Assembly (NCBI GenBank): GCA_903892365.1
Contig: CAITIF010000808.1
Coordinates: forward strand, 1 to 8,259
DNA length: 8,259 nt
Direction of reading: 5' to 3'
From: an uncultured Pirellula sp.
GTDB taxonomy: Bacteria > Planctomycetota > Planctomycetia > Pirellulales > Pirellulaceae
The first letter of the stretch is position 1. Each line of letters opens with the position of its first letter. Below the pieces are notes generated by a model. The model did not search any database. It was given only the letters and a program-made list of their open reading frames with translations, and was not told the origin of the DNA. Both the position numbers and the translations under genes were made by a program. Positions 1 through 7,090 of this stretch are shown here, in pieces.

Positions 1-2
1 AA

Positions 3-185
3 GATCTGCCAAAATTGGGAGGAAAGTTTTATCGAAGCAAGGACACGCGAGTACAAAATATTGTGGGTTCTGGACTAGGCCTAGCATTCTCGCAGGAAAT
101 CGCTCGGCTTCATGGTGGTGCTATTTCGATTCGTAGCGAGCTCAATCAAGGCTCATGCTTTACTCTTGAAATTCCACTTCGCTAG
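3..185 (+). CDS. Sensor histidine kinase, C-terminal fragment (HATPase domain end)
   Basis: This is the 3' end of a gene whose start lies before the window; 60 residues are visible before the TAG stop. They are the last part of a GHKL-type ATPase domain. An F-box-like KFYRS stands near residue 9 of the fragment, a G2 box GSGLGLAFSQEIARLHGG near residues 23-40, and the usual final beta strands ending in FTLEIPLR close the domain. In the family this domain binds ATP and phosphorylates a conserved histidine in the upstream dimerisation domain, which is not visible here. Nothing follows the ATPase domain, so there is no C-terminal receiver in this protein. The next gene starts 12 nt after the stop, so the two are very likely co-transcribed. 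The input signal and partner regulator cannot be read from this fragment. Confidence 0.9.
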   Translation, partial: DLPKLGGKFYRSKDTRVQNIVGSGLGLAFSQEIARLHGGAISIRSELNQGSCFTLEIPLR

Positions 186-197
186 GGGGAAGCTGCT

Positions 198-533
198 ATG
201 TTTCAATGCAAACGCTCCGGGACAGTGGATACCATCAGCAGTACGCAACCGCTGGTCCGCGAGAATCAATCAGACTTTTTGAAATCGGTTGAGTCATGTT
301 TTGGTAAGGGGCAACCTCATATCGTCTTAGATCTCGGAAGTGTGCCACTCATGGATAGCGCAGGTCTTGAAGCTCTTCTTGAGGTACGTGATCGATGCGG
401 AAATCTTGGTGGCAGTATCGTTCTTGCTCGGCCAAACGCTCTGTGTCGTGATATTCTTCGAATCAATGGAGTGGATAGAGAGCTGAATGTCTTTGAAGAC
501 ATCGGTCATGCAATGGGGAGCTTTGCGAAGTGA
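198..533 (+). CDS. STAS-domain protein (anti-sigma factor antagonist type)
   Basis: This 111-residue protein is a single STAS domain, the fold of SpoIIAA/RsbV anti-anti-sigma factors and similar switch proteins. The diagnostic stretch is strand IVLDLGSVPLMD followed by SAGLEALLEV at about residues 42-64. Ser54 in the MDSAGL motif aligns with the serine phosphorylated by SpoIIAB/RsbW-type kinases. A good ribosome binding site (AGGGGGA, 184-190) stands 7 nt before the ATG. Its stop overlaps the GTG start of the next gene, so it is probably translated together with the assembly ATPase. By family it should be soluble and act by reversible binding to a partner kinase or other protein. No anti-sigma-factor kinase or sigma factor is visible nearby, so the partner is unknown; the adjacent kinase fragment looks like a classical two-component sensor rather than an RsbW-type kinase. 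It could equally be a localisation or switch component for the secretion/pilus machine. Confidence 0.88.
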   Translation: MFQCKRSGTVDTISSTQPLVRENQSDFLKSVESCFGKGQPHIVLDLGSVPLMDSAGLEALLEVRDRCGNLGGSIVLARPNALCRDILRINGVDRELNVFEDIGHAMGSFAK

Positions 534-2296
534 ATCTCATCTCAGTCCCCCATCTTCATGAACACTCTTTAGGTACCAACAAATCATCCACTCGTGGCTT
601 TGCTCTTCCCGCGCCGGTCCCCCTTGGGGAGAATTTAGTTCAAGCAGGACTCTTGACAGGCAGCGATTTGCAAGAGGCCCTTCAGCAGCATTCGAGCAAG
701 AATTGCCAACTGGGCGAGACACTTTTGGAAATGGGATTCGTTGATGAAGACACCTTGCTTTTGTTTTTAGGACAACAGCTTGGAGTTCAATCCGTACGTT
801 TACGAAGCGGTCTAGTCGATCCAAGCGTAGTTCGCTGCATCCCTCGGGCGAAAGCAGAAGCATTTTCCGCATTGGCTTTGTTCTGTGTCGGTGGAAGACT
901 GACCGTTGCAATGGCAGAACCATCCAATCTTCGGCAACTTGATGAACTGGAGCGTGTTACAAGGAAGCCTATTCGGCCAGTGCTTGCCATGCGTTCCGCG
1001 ATCGATCGCATGTTGGCTCACTGCTACGAAGAGAACTTTGCGGTTGATGCAATCACTGCGGATTTGGATCAAAACTCGATCGAAATCCAATCCGATTCGG
1101 TCGATGTTTCGTTGGCGGATGTCGAATCATTCACGGACGGCAGCCCCATCATTAACTTGGTCAACTACATTATCGTTCATGCAATACGACAGAAGGCGAG
1201 CGACATTCATATCGAAGCAGGTCAACAATCCTCGCTAGTACGTTATCGCGTCGATGGCCACTTGCGAGAAATTTTGCGACCTCGACGCGAATTCCATCCA
1301 GCCATGATTTCGCGAATCAAGGTTCTTGCAAAAATGGATATTTCAGAACATCGAATGCCGCAAGACGGCCGAGTCCATCTTACCGTTGACGGGCGCGAAA
1401 TCGACTTGCGCATCTCAACACTTCCGACGATCTTAGGCGAGAAGATCGTGATGCGGGTTTTGGACCGAAAGAACGTTACTTTTTATCTGGACCGACTTGG
1501 AATGCCCGAAGCGGCACTCAACAAAACCAAAAATTTACTAAAGCGACCTCACGGTTTGATCCTCACTACCGGGCCAACCGGCAGCGGAAAAACGACGACG
1601 CTCTACTCGGCTGTGGAACTGATCAAATCTATCCGGCGCAATGTTGTTACGGTAGAGGATCCGGTGGAGTACCAACTGGACTTGATCAATCAAGTTCAGG
1701 TCAGTAACACAAAGACCATGAAGTTTTCAGACGCACTTCGGTCAATTCTTCGGCAAGATCCAGACGTCATCATGGTCGGTGAAATACGAGATGCGGAAAC
1801 TGCTGCAATTGCAATCCAAGCAGCACTCACTGGTCACTTGGTTCTCAGCACTCTTCATACCAACGATAGCTTCAGCGCGATCACTCGGTTGCTAGACATG
1901 GGAATTGAACCCTTTAAGCTAGCCGCTGGTCTATTGGGTGTGATTGCTCAACGTTTAGTCAGGACTATTTGCCCTTCTTGCAAAACGAATTATTACCCGA
2001 CTCCTGAACAACTGGACGCGATTCGCTACCGTGGCGACCGCCGACGCCAGTTCACACGAGGACAAGGTTGCAGAGAATGTTATGACACTGGTTTCCGGGG
2101 CCGAACGGGGATCTATGAAGTCTTTGCAATCGATCGTGAAGTTCGAGAGCTTATTTCATCCAACGCGACGGTGGAGGCGCTTCGGTCCTATCATTGTCAG
2201 CAAGGTTTTGGGTCGTTACTCGAGGAAGGCATCCTGCTGGCGGAAGCCGGGCGAACAAGCCTCGAGGAAGTGATAGAAGTCGCTTATTCTGATTGA
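530..2296 (+). CDS. GspE/PilB-family type II secretion / type IV pilus assembly ATPase
   Basis: This 588-residue cytoplasmic hexameric ATPase would power pseudopilus or pilus subunit extrusion through the GspF platform. An N-terminal MshEN/T2SSE_N-like domain spans about residues 33-155 (LGENLVQAGLL, QLGETLLEMGF). A PAS-like N2 region follows, with ASDIHIE and the arginine-rich VRYRVDGHLREI. Walker A is GPTGSGKTT with Lys354. Walker B is DVIMVGEIRD at 412-421 with Glu418, and the His box LSTLHTND has His443. Four cysteines, C481/C484 and C514/C517 (CPSC and CREC), form the zinc-binding subdomain typical of GspE and PilB. Length is normal for the family. The GTG start at 530 overlaps the previous TGA (GTGA), with GGGGAG at 515-520 as Shine-Dalgarno. 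All catalytic residues are present, and PilT-type retraction ATPases lack this N-terminal domain. Whether it serves secretion or a pilus cannot be settled from sequence alone. Confidence 0.96.
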   Translation: MNLISVPHLHEHSLGTNKSSTRGFALPAPVPLGENLVQAGLLTGSDLQEALQQHSSKNCQLGETLLEMGFVDEDTLLLFLGQQLGVQSVRLRSGLVDPSVVRCIPRAKAEAFSALALFCVGGRLTVAMAEPSNLRQLDELERVTRKPIRPVLAMRSAIDRMLAHCYEENFAVDAITADLDQNSIEIQSDSVDVSLADVESFTDGSPIINLVNYIIVHAIRQKASDIHIEAGQQSSLVRYRVDGHLREILRPRREFHPAMISRIKVLAKMDISEHRMPQDGRVHLTVDGREIDLRISTLPTILGEKIVMRVLDRKNVTFYLDRLGMPEAALNKTKNLLKRPHGLILTTGPTGSGKTTTLYSAVELIKSIRRNVVTVEDPVEYQLDLINQVQVSNTKTMKFSDALRSILRQDPDVIMVGEIRDAETAAIAIQAALTGHLVLSTLHTNDSFSAITRLLDMGIEPFKLAAGLLGVIAQRLVRTICPSCKTNYYPTPEQLDAIRYRGDRRRQFTRGQGCRECYDTGFRGRTGIYEVFAIDREVRELISSNATVEALRSYHCQQGFGSLLEEGILLAEAGRTSLEEVIEVAYSD

Positions 2297-2333
2297 TGAT
2301 GCCCCATCCTTTCCAAACTAGTGATCGACCTCG

Positions 2334-3599
2334 ATGAAATTCCAATATGTTGCTAAAGACATTCACGGCAAGTCCGTTAGAGGTCTTTTTGAGAGTGAGA
2401 GTTCTGTTGCCGTGCGGCAAAGATTACGGTCGCAAGGATTGTACGCGCTCTCCATCGATCAAGTTTCCCACTCTTTGTTAGGCCGTCTAAACCAACATCA
2501 TTCAAGTCTTGCAACATCAAGCTTTCGCATTGATCTTCCGTTGTTGGCTGGGAAATACTCGTCTCGTACCAAATCCTCCGATCTGATGGTCGTGCTTTCG
2601 CAGCTTTCGATCATGTGCCAATCCGGCGATGATTTAGCGGAAGCATTAAACACAGTAGCCAATCAATGCCAAGCGTCCAATCTGAAAACTGTTTTGGTAT
2701 CCGTCTATCAAGAGGTTTCGCAAGGCACTAGATTCTCCGTGGCTCTTGCGAAACACCCTAAGGTATTCAATGAATCTTTAGTGGCTGCATTAGCTGCTGG
2801 AGAGCAATCAGGCAGAATTGTGGAGGTTCTGGAGAGGACCACCCGATTGATGCGCAATGATCAACTAATGCGCAGTACGGTGCTGTCAATGCTCATGTAT
2901 CCAGCCGTTTTGTGCACGATTACATTGACCGTAATCTTTTCCATGCTGTTTTTCGTTCTGCCGCAATTCGCTACTATCTTTAGCGATATGGGCAAACCAA
3001 TCCCTCCGTTGACAAACGTTCTTCTTGCGTTGGGAACTAACCTACGGAGCAACTGGATAGCGATCGCTATTCTGGTAGCACTCGCGATTGGAGCGGCCTG
3101 GACGGGACGAACGCATCCTCAAGTTCGTCGAGCATGGGACTTTGGTTTACTGAATTTTGTCTTAACCAAAAATTTTGCACGGGCTTTGATAACTGGAAGG
3201 ATATTCCGGTTGCTCGGGACCATGCTAGAAAGTGGAGTTCCGCTTCTGGAAAGTGTTCGTTTATGCAGGAATGCAACTCGTAATCTATTCTTCCAGCAAA
3301 TGTTCGACCAAGTAGAGCAGGATCTCTTGAAAGGCGAGGGTATGAGCCAAAGTCTCGTTGCGGCTGCATTTTTGCCACCAGGCGCTGCTCACATGATTTC
3401 TACTGGCGAAAGGACGGGTAAGCTCCCACAGGTGTTACAAACGGTTGGGGAATACTTTGAAAGCGATGGAGAACGCCGCCTAAGAACGTTGGTAAAAATG
3501 CTCGAGCCTGCCATCATTGTTGGCTTGGGCGGAATCGTCGGGGTGGTCGTGCTGTCAATTATTCTTCCTTTGCTGGATGTGACGACCGCTTCTTCCTAA
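2334..3599 (+). CDS. GspF/PilC-family inner-membrane platform protein
   Basis: This 421-residue polytopic protein is the inner-membrane platform on which the GspE/PilB ATPase acts. The N-terminus (MKFQYVAKDIHGKSVRG) is the typical GspF/PilC opening. Two T2SSF repeats follow, at about residues 80-205 and 285-410. The first carries LSQLSIMCQSGDDLAEALN and the second RIFRLLGTMLESGVPLLESVRLC. Each has the AAGEQSGR or STGERTGKLP loop seen in the family. Predicted membrane segments lie near residues 183-209, 241-257 and 391-415, the usual three-helix layout. Residues 45-75 form a variable linker to the first repeat. It begins 37 nt after the ATPase gene with no obvious Shine-Dalgarno sequence before the ATG, so coupling or leaderless-like initiation is possible. 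Length is normal and no frame damage is seen. Confidence 0.95.
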   Translation: MKFQYVAKDIHGKSVRGLFESESSVAVRQRLRSQGLYALSIDQVSHSLLGRLNQHHSSLATSSFRIDLPLLAGKYSSRTKSSDLMVVLSQLSIMCQSGDDLAEALNTVANQCQASNLKTVLVSVYQEVSQGTRFSVALAKHPKVFNESLVAALAAGEQSGRIVEVLERTTRLMRNDQLMRSTVLSMLMYPAVLCTITLTVIFSMLFFVLPQFATIFSDMGKPIPPLTNVLLALGTNLRSNWIAIAILVALAIGAAWTGRTHPQVRRAWDFGLLNFVLTKNFARALITGRIFRLLGTMLESGVPLLESVRLCRNATRNLFFQQMFDQVEQDLLKGEGMSQSLVAAAFLPPGAAHMISTGERTGKLPQVLQTVGEYFESDGERRLRTLVKMLEPAIIVGLGGIVGVVVLSIILPLLDVTTASS

Positions 3600-3661
3600 G
3601 CATGATTTGAAAAGTTGACTCTGTCCCACATGATGTTTTGTGCGACCTAGGGTTGGCTACT

Positions 3662-4822
3662 ATGAGCACTGCAACTTCCCTTTTCAGCCAAGTCAACACG
3701 CGTTGGTTCCAAAGATCTATTGGTTGGACTGGGGTCGAGATAGGGTGTCATGAAGTCAAAATGGCCCAAGTTCGCAAGCTTGACGGAGGCTGGTGCTTGT
3801 CGTCCTGTTGGACCATTGAGAATCCGATTCCATACACAAGTGAAGTTAGTGAACGCGTGGGGCATCACCCCAATCAAATCCAGGAATCATTCGGCTGGAT
3901 GGCAAACAACGATCTGCTCGAAAACGGACTGATACCGCTTTTCGCCGGAGCGGAAAGTTTAAATGGGCTCTTTCAAGGTAAAAAATGTGCGGCCACGCTG
4001 AACGATGGAATGATCGACTACCGCGAAATCAATTTGCCTTTTTCCGAACTGGACGAAGCATATCCAGTGGTTTCTTCCGAAGTCGCGTTTGAAGCGGAGT
4101 GCGAGCCGAACGAACTGATTACGGACTGTTGGAGATTGCCAAAGAGCCGGTCACGCCACGAATCATCGACCTACGCCGCTGTCTCACTCAAATGTACAGC
4201 TGCAGAACAATTGTCCACGGATCTGCTTCGAATTGGATTCGACTGTCAAGTCATTGATGCGGTACCTTGTGCCATAGCGCGCGCCACCCAGATGATGATC
4301 CAAGATCATGAAAGCATCACTCTGGCCGTCGATGTTGGCTATGGCCAAGCCACAGTCACTATGGTTCAAGATGATGAGCCGATCCTGACGCGTAACTTGC
4401 GCAGTTGTAGTTTGATATCGCTACTAGAGGGGATTGCAAGGGTGTTCGAGGTAAGTATGGCTGATGCGCAAACCCTTCTCTTTCAATCGTCTGCGAACGA
4501 TTCGTTCCGCGATTCTGAAAAGGAAGGATTTTCTAATCCGCTTCGACAACGATCGGACGCATTTTTAAATGCATTGTCCTACGAGATCAATAAAACACTT
4601 GAGTACTGCAGCCGCGTGTTCCAATCTGTTACCCCGCAACGAATCTTAATCATGGGCGCTGGGGTCAAAATTCCTAGGATTACGAATGTCCTTGAACAGA
4701 AAACGAATTTGCCAACACATGTTTGGTGCATGGAGTCAACCTTTGGTCCTTTGGAAAATCGACCAATTGGCAGTTTTGCGATTGCGGCCGGACTCTCTAG
4801 CCTAGCCTGGGATGTACCATGA
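3662..4822 (+). CDS. PilM-like actin-fold protein (GspL cytoplasmic-domain equivalent)
   Basis: This 386-residue cytoplasmic protein has an actin/FtsA-type fold. In type IV pilus systems PilM binds the N-terminal tail of PilN; in type II systems the equivalent is the cytoplasmic half of GspL. A phosphate-1-like motif GVEIGCHEVKMAQV is at about residues 24-37. IDYREINLPFSELDEAYPVVSSE matches the PilM segment between subdomains. The phosphate-2-like motif LAVDVGYGQATVTMV has Asp224, and an adenosine-like motif RILIMGAGVKIPRI starts at residue 327. I chose the ATG at 3662, preceded by AGGG at 3649-3652. An in-frame TTG at 3638 would add eight residues (MCDLGLAT) and cannot be excluded. The stop overlaps the next start (ATGA), so it is coupled to the PilN-like gene, fitting the direct PilM-PilN interaction. 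Sequence identity to well-known PilM proteins appears low, so the call rests on motifs plus context. Confidence 0.85.
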   Translation: MSTATSLFSQVNTRWFQRSIGWTGVEIGCHEVKMAQVRKLDGGWCLSSCWTIENPIPYTSEVSERVGHHPNQIQESFGWMANNDLLENGLIPLFAGAESLNGLFQGKKCAATLNDGMIDYREINLPFSELDEAYPVVSSEVAFEAECEPNELITDCWRLPKSRSRHESSTYAAVSLKCTAAEQLSTDLLRIGFDCQVIDAVPCAIARATQMMIQDHESITLAVDVGYGQATVTMVQDDEPILTRNLRSCSLISLLEGIARVFEVSMADAQTLLFQSSANDSFRDSEKEGFSNPLRQRSDAFLNALSYEINKTLEYCSRVFQSVTPQRILIMGAGVKIPRITNVLEQKTNLPTHVWCMESTFGPLENRPIGSFAIAAGLSSLAWDVP

Positions 4823-5415
4823 TTCGCGTCAACTTACTACCTCCAAAGTTCATTTGGCGGAAAACGCTACGGAAACGCATTCGCCAATGGATCTGTGTCT
4901 TGGGATTGGTCACATTTCTGTTTTCTGCTTGGAATGTATCCTGCTGGATTGAATGGTGGAGATACCATCGCGACTTTGAAGAAATCGAAGAGGCGATTGC
5001 TCCTGCTCGACAGGCACGCACGGAGAGGGTCGAACTTGCTAAGAAAGTCATACTACTAGAAAAAAAACTAGGCCAGCTTCGAGAGATCGCAGTCGATGAT
5101 TGTACCACCTCCACGCTTGGCGTCGTTGCAAAGGGTGTCTTGGAAACAAACTGCTCCGTTCAATTGCAAGAATTGCAGGCCTCGTCCTCCACCTCCAACT
5201 CAACCTCGACTTCAAATTCCATTCCAAAATCCAAAAAGAACTACATGGTATCGATACGCGGCATCGCAGTTGAAAGTGACGCAATCACGAGTTTTATGGA
5301 AAGCTTGAATCGTTCTGGCCTATTTCCCCGTGTTGAGCTTCGTGCGACTAAAGAATGTCAAATGGAAGACAGAACTATTCAGGAATTTCAATTGGAGTGC
5401 ATGAACGATGAGTAA
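4819..5415 (+). CDS. PilN-like bitopic assembly protein
   Basis: This 198-residue single-pass membrane protein opens with MIRVNLLPPKF. It matches the conserved INLLP tail that PilN inserts into PilM. A basic stretch and one membrane helix at about residues 24-44 (tryptophan-rich at its ends) follow. A charged, probably coiled-coil segment spans about 50-92. Residues 122-134 are a Ser/Thr/Asn-rich linker, and residues 140-195 would be the small periplasmic ferredoxin-like domain (MVSIRGIAVES onward) that pairs with PilO. The ATG overlaps the TGA of the PilM-like gene by 4 nt. Its own stop lies 8 nt inside the next gene. Size and layout match PilN (or the periplasmic half of GspL). The motif, helix and gene order together make the assignment firm at family level, though the periplasmic part is divergent. 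Confidence 0.83.
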   Translation: MIRVNLLPPKFIWRKTLRKRIRQWICVLGLVTFLFSAWNVSCWIEWWRYHRDFEEIEEAIAPARQARTERVELAKKVILLEKKLGQLREIAVDDCTTSTLGVVAKGVLETNCSVQLQELQASSSTSNSTSTSNSIPKSKKNYMVSIRGIAVESDAITSFMESLNRSGLFPRVELRATKECQMEDRTIQEFQLECMNDE

Positions 5416-5986
5416 GCCATCAGGTCCGAGACAGCTCATGTCACGCACCGAACTGTACTTGCATGCGTGCATGATGATCGTATTGGTTATTGGTATCACC
5501 TTTGGTTTCGCCGCACGAAAGACGATCGGTAATGATTTGGAACGCATCCAATCAGGTATACAAGAATGTGGAAGCCTGTTGGAGAAAGAACGGGAGTTGG
5601 AAGAGGCTGTAGAACAGGTCGCGAAGCGAAAGGAATTGCTAGAACTTGAATACTCAGACTTGCTTCAGAGAATGCCTAAGAAGATTGTCGATTCGGAGGT
5701 CTTGTCCTGCCTGCGTGCGAAGGGTTTAGAGACGAAATGCAATTTCCACGACTTTCGACCAACACTGACGGTCGATCACAAGAACTTCAAGTCGAGGTCA
5801 TTCGAGCTCCATTTCGAAGGACGATTCGCCAATCTATTCCAGTTCTTTGAATCGATAAATCAAATTCCTTATGCGTATCATGTGGTTCGATTCAAAATCA
5901 AAGAACCAAAGCTTGCGAACGATCTTTGCCAAGCCGAGTTAGAAATACGGATCCTATTTGATTATCAGCTAGGACTAGATCCATGA
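5408..5986 (+). CDS. PilO-like (GspM-like) bitopic assembly protein
   Basis: This 192-residue protein has a short cytoplasmic tail and one membrane helix at about residues 19-36 (CMMIVLVIGITFGFAA). A Glu/Arg/Lys-rich coiled coil runs over about 45-88. The periplasmic domain at about 100-190 is where FELHFEGRFANLFQFFESINQIPY is the recognisable PilO-type segment. By family it forms a heterodimer with PilN and links the inner-membrane platform to the PilP/GspC-like protein. The ATG at 5408 lies inside the end of the previous gene (8-nt overlap), with GGAG at 5394-5397. Its TGA overlaps the following ATG. Identification rests on topology, length (PilO and GspM are usually 160-220 residues), the weakly conserved domain and position after PilM and PilN. 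Confidence 0.8.
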   Translation: MSKPSGPRQLMSRTELYLHACMMIVLVIGITFGFAARKTIGNDLERIQSGIQECGSLLEKERELEEAVEQVAKRKELLELEYSDLLQRMPKKIVDSEVLSCLRAKGLETKCNFHDFRPTLTVDHKNFKSRSFELHFEGRFANLFQFFESINQIPYAYHVVRFKIKEPKLANDLCQAELEIRILFDYQLGLDP

Positions 5987-6519
5987 GCTCTGTTGTTGGT
6001 TATATAAAGTTGGCACTCATTCCAGTTTTAGCTGGGGTCTTATATATGGTGCTTCGCGAGGAAGCCCCCTCGGCTACTGACAATGCAATAGACCGTGGTC
6101 CTGTTTCTTCAAAAACAGGTACACTTTTGGTCGAAGCGGAAGCAACGAATCGGAATGCTGAAAACGCTTCTTTGCCACTAGCGGTTCGCGACCGACAACC
6201 AACTCCTCCGTTGATAAGTTACGGCGAAGTTGCAGAAGTCGATCCCTTTGATCGGAAAATGATTTTTCCTGTAAAGGAACCTTCAAGCGCTGTTCATCCG
6301 TCAATTGAAAATGACGATCACTCTTTGGTGAGCTCCCAGGGAGCGAAACACAAGAGTGCCAAAACTATTAAGGTGCAGGTCGTTTTTCAAACTCGCGATG
6401 GAATAAGTGCGATGCTGGATGATCGGATAGTTCGAGTGGGTGATTTGCTGGAAGACGGACGGCAGGTGATCCAGATAACGCCGGAATGCCTTGTTCTTGC
6501 GTCTCCCCCGATCCACTGA
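5983..6519 (+). CDS. GspC/PilP-like periplasmic linker protein
   Basis: This 178-residue protein has a single N-terminal membrane anchor at about residues 4-24. A low-complexity, probably disordered periplasmic stretch spans about 25-75, and DPFDRK stands near residue 85. The C-terminal small beta domain, about 127-175, reads KVQVVFQTRDGISAMLDDRIVRVGDLL and resembles the GspC homology region and the PilP beta domain, which contact the secretin. The four-base ATGA overlap and AGGA at 5971-5974 support the start. It lacks a lipobox, so unlike typical PilP it would be anchored by a helix as GspC is. It closes the gene run; no secretin gene follows before the convergent gene. Identity is inferred from domain pattern and position, and homology is weaker than for the ATPase and platform genes. 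Confidence 0.72.
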   Translation: MSSVVGYIKLALIPVLAGVLYMVLREEAPSATDNAIDRGPVSSKTGTLLVEAEATNRNAENASLPLAVRDRQPTPPLISYGEVAEVDPFDRKMIFPVKEPSSAVHPSIENDDHSLVSSQGAKHKSAKTIKVQVVFQTRDGISAMLDDRIVRVGDLLEDGRQVIQITPECLVLASPPIH

Positions 6520-6543
6520 ACGAAGGAAGTTTAGAGATCCAAT

Positions 6544-6560
6544 GCACTTTGAAAAGGTGC
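6544..6560. terminator. Small hairpin between convergent genes, weak terminator candidate
   Basis: A 7-bp stem (GCACTTT with AAGGTGC, one G-U pair) closes a GAA loop in the gap between the end of the GspC/PilP-like gene and the end of the convergent lipoprotein gene. No T-tract follows on either strand, so it is not a standard intrinsic terminator. The assignment rests on position and stem only. Confidence 0.25.
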
Positions 6561-6608
6561 CCCAGCCCATATCCAATTGCTAACGTATAGGCGTTGATAC
6601 CACCAAAC

Positions 6609-6974
6609 TTACTCTTGTGTGGTCCCCTTAGGAACTTCTGTACTGAGAACAATCTGTTCAGTCGATTTCGCAAATTGCTTTTGGCAAAACTTGCTGCACA
6701 AGTGGGCTGTGTAGCCACCAACCTCGACCGAATGCTCATCGGATCCGTCCATTCCAAGGTTGCAAACGTAACACTTGCCGACCACATGGTCTTCTTTGCC
6801 GTCCAATCGATCTGCTTCTTCCAAGCGAGTTAACGCAGCCTGGGATAGGGTTGGCCCCTTGCTTTCAACCACAACGCTTGGCACTTCCTTTTTGGCATCG
6901 CAGCCTAGAAAAGGTAGCGTTACCAACAACGTAGTTAAAGGGAGACAGGTTCGGAAGGTAATACGATGGAACAT
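6609..6974 (-). CDS. Small lipoprotein with TRASH-like cysteine motif
   Basis: This 121-residue exported protein has a type II signal sequence: a basic start (MFHRITFRT), a hydrophobic core at about 11-23 and a lipobox-like FLGC with Cys25 as the lipidated residue. The -3 Phe is not the usual Leu. The mature part has an acidic/alanine helix at about 43-60. A cysteine cluster C68-x2-C71-x21-C93-x3-C97 follows. The C71-x21-C93-x3-C97 part fits the TRASH pattern (C-x19-22-C-x3-C), which is associated with metal handling and related to YHS domains; H63, H81 and H91 lie near. The likely job is binding a soft or transition metal at the membrane; no metal or pathway is shown by neighbours. I chose the ATG at 6974 because AGGA stands just upstream and the leader follows directly. 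An in-frame extension to 7109 gives 45 residues without a signal and overlaps repeats, so I rejected it. It converges on the platform operon. Confidence 0.8.
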   Translation of the reverse strand: MFHRITFRTCLPLTTLLVTLPFLGCDAKKEVPSVVVESKGPTLSQAALTRLEEADRLDGKEDHVVGKCYVCNLGMDGSDEHSVEVGGYTAHLCSKFCQKQFAKSTEQIVLSTEVPKGTTQE

Positions 6975-6981
6975 AGTAAAT

Positions 6982-7032
6982 CCTGTTTGACTGCGATTGA
7001 GATGATATCCGGGTGGACAAAGCCTGTTTGAC
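6982..7032. repeat. Pair of 10-bp direct repeats upstream of the lipoprotein gene
   Basis: The 10-mer CCTGTTTGAC occurs at 6982-6991 and again at 7023-7032, 41 bp apart start to start (about four helical turns). The nearer copy ends 8 bp upstream of the lipoprotein start codon on the - strand. It could be a paired operator, or chance in a 130-bp intergenic region. No convincing promoter was found beside it. Confidence 0.3.
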
Positions 7033-7090
7033 CAGCTTAAATCGTACCAAACATGACAAATTTCGGTAGGTACTAAGTTTCGGTTCCTCA

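Noticed and set aside
537..923. 128-codon open frame on the - strand inside the ATPase gene
   Set aside because: It is antisense to a conserved GspE N-terminal domain and has no motif or start context of its own.
3615..3641. Internal promoter before the PilM-like gene (TTGACT)
   Set aside because: The -35-like hexamer is good, but no acceptable -10 box occurs 15-19 bp downstream.
3638..3661. TTG start adding eight residues to the PilM-like protein
   Set aside because: The ATG at 3662 has an AGGG ribosome site at a fitting distance, while no Shine-Dalgarno sequence precedes the TTG. The added residues do not match the family.
6368..6787. 139-codon open frame on the - strand overlapping the lipoprotein gene and the GspC/PilP-like gene
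   Set aside because: It overlaps two better-supported genes in other frames and has no recognisable domain.
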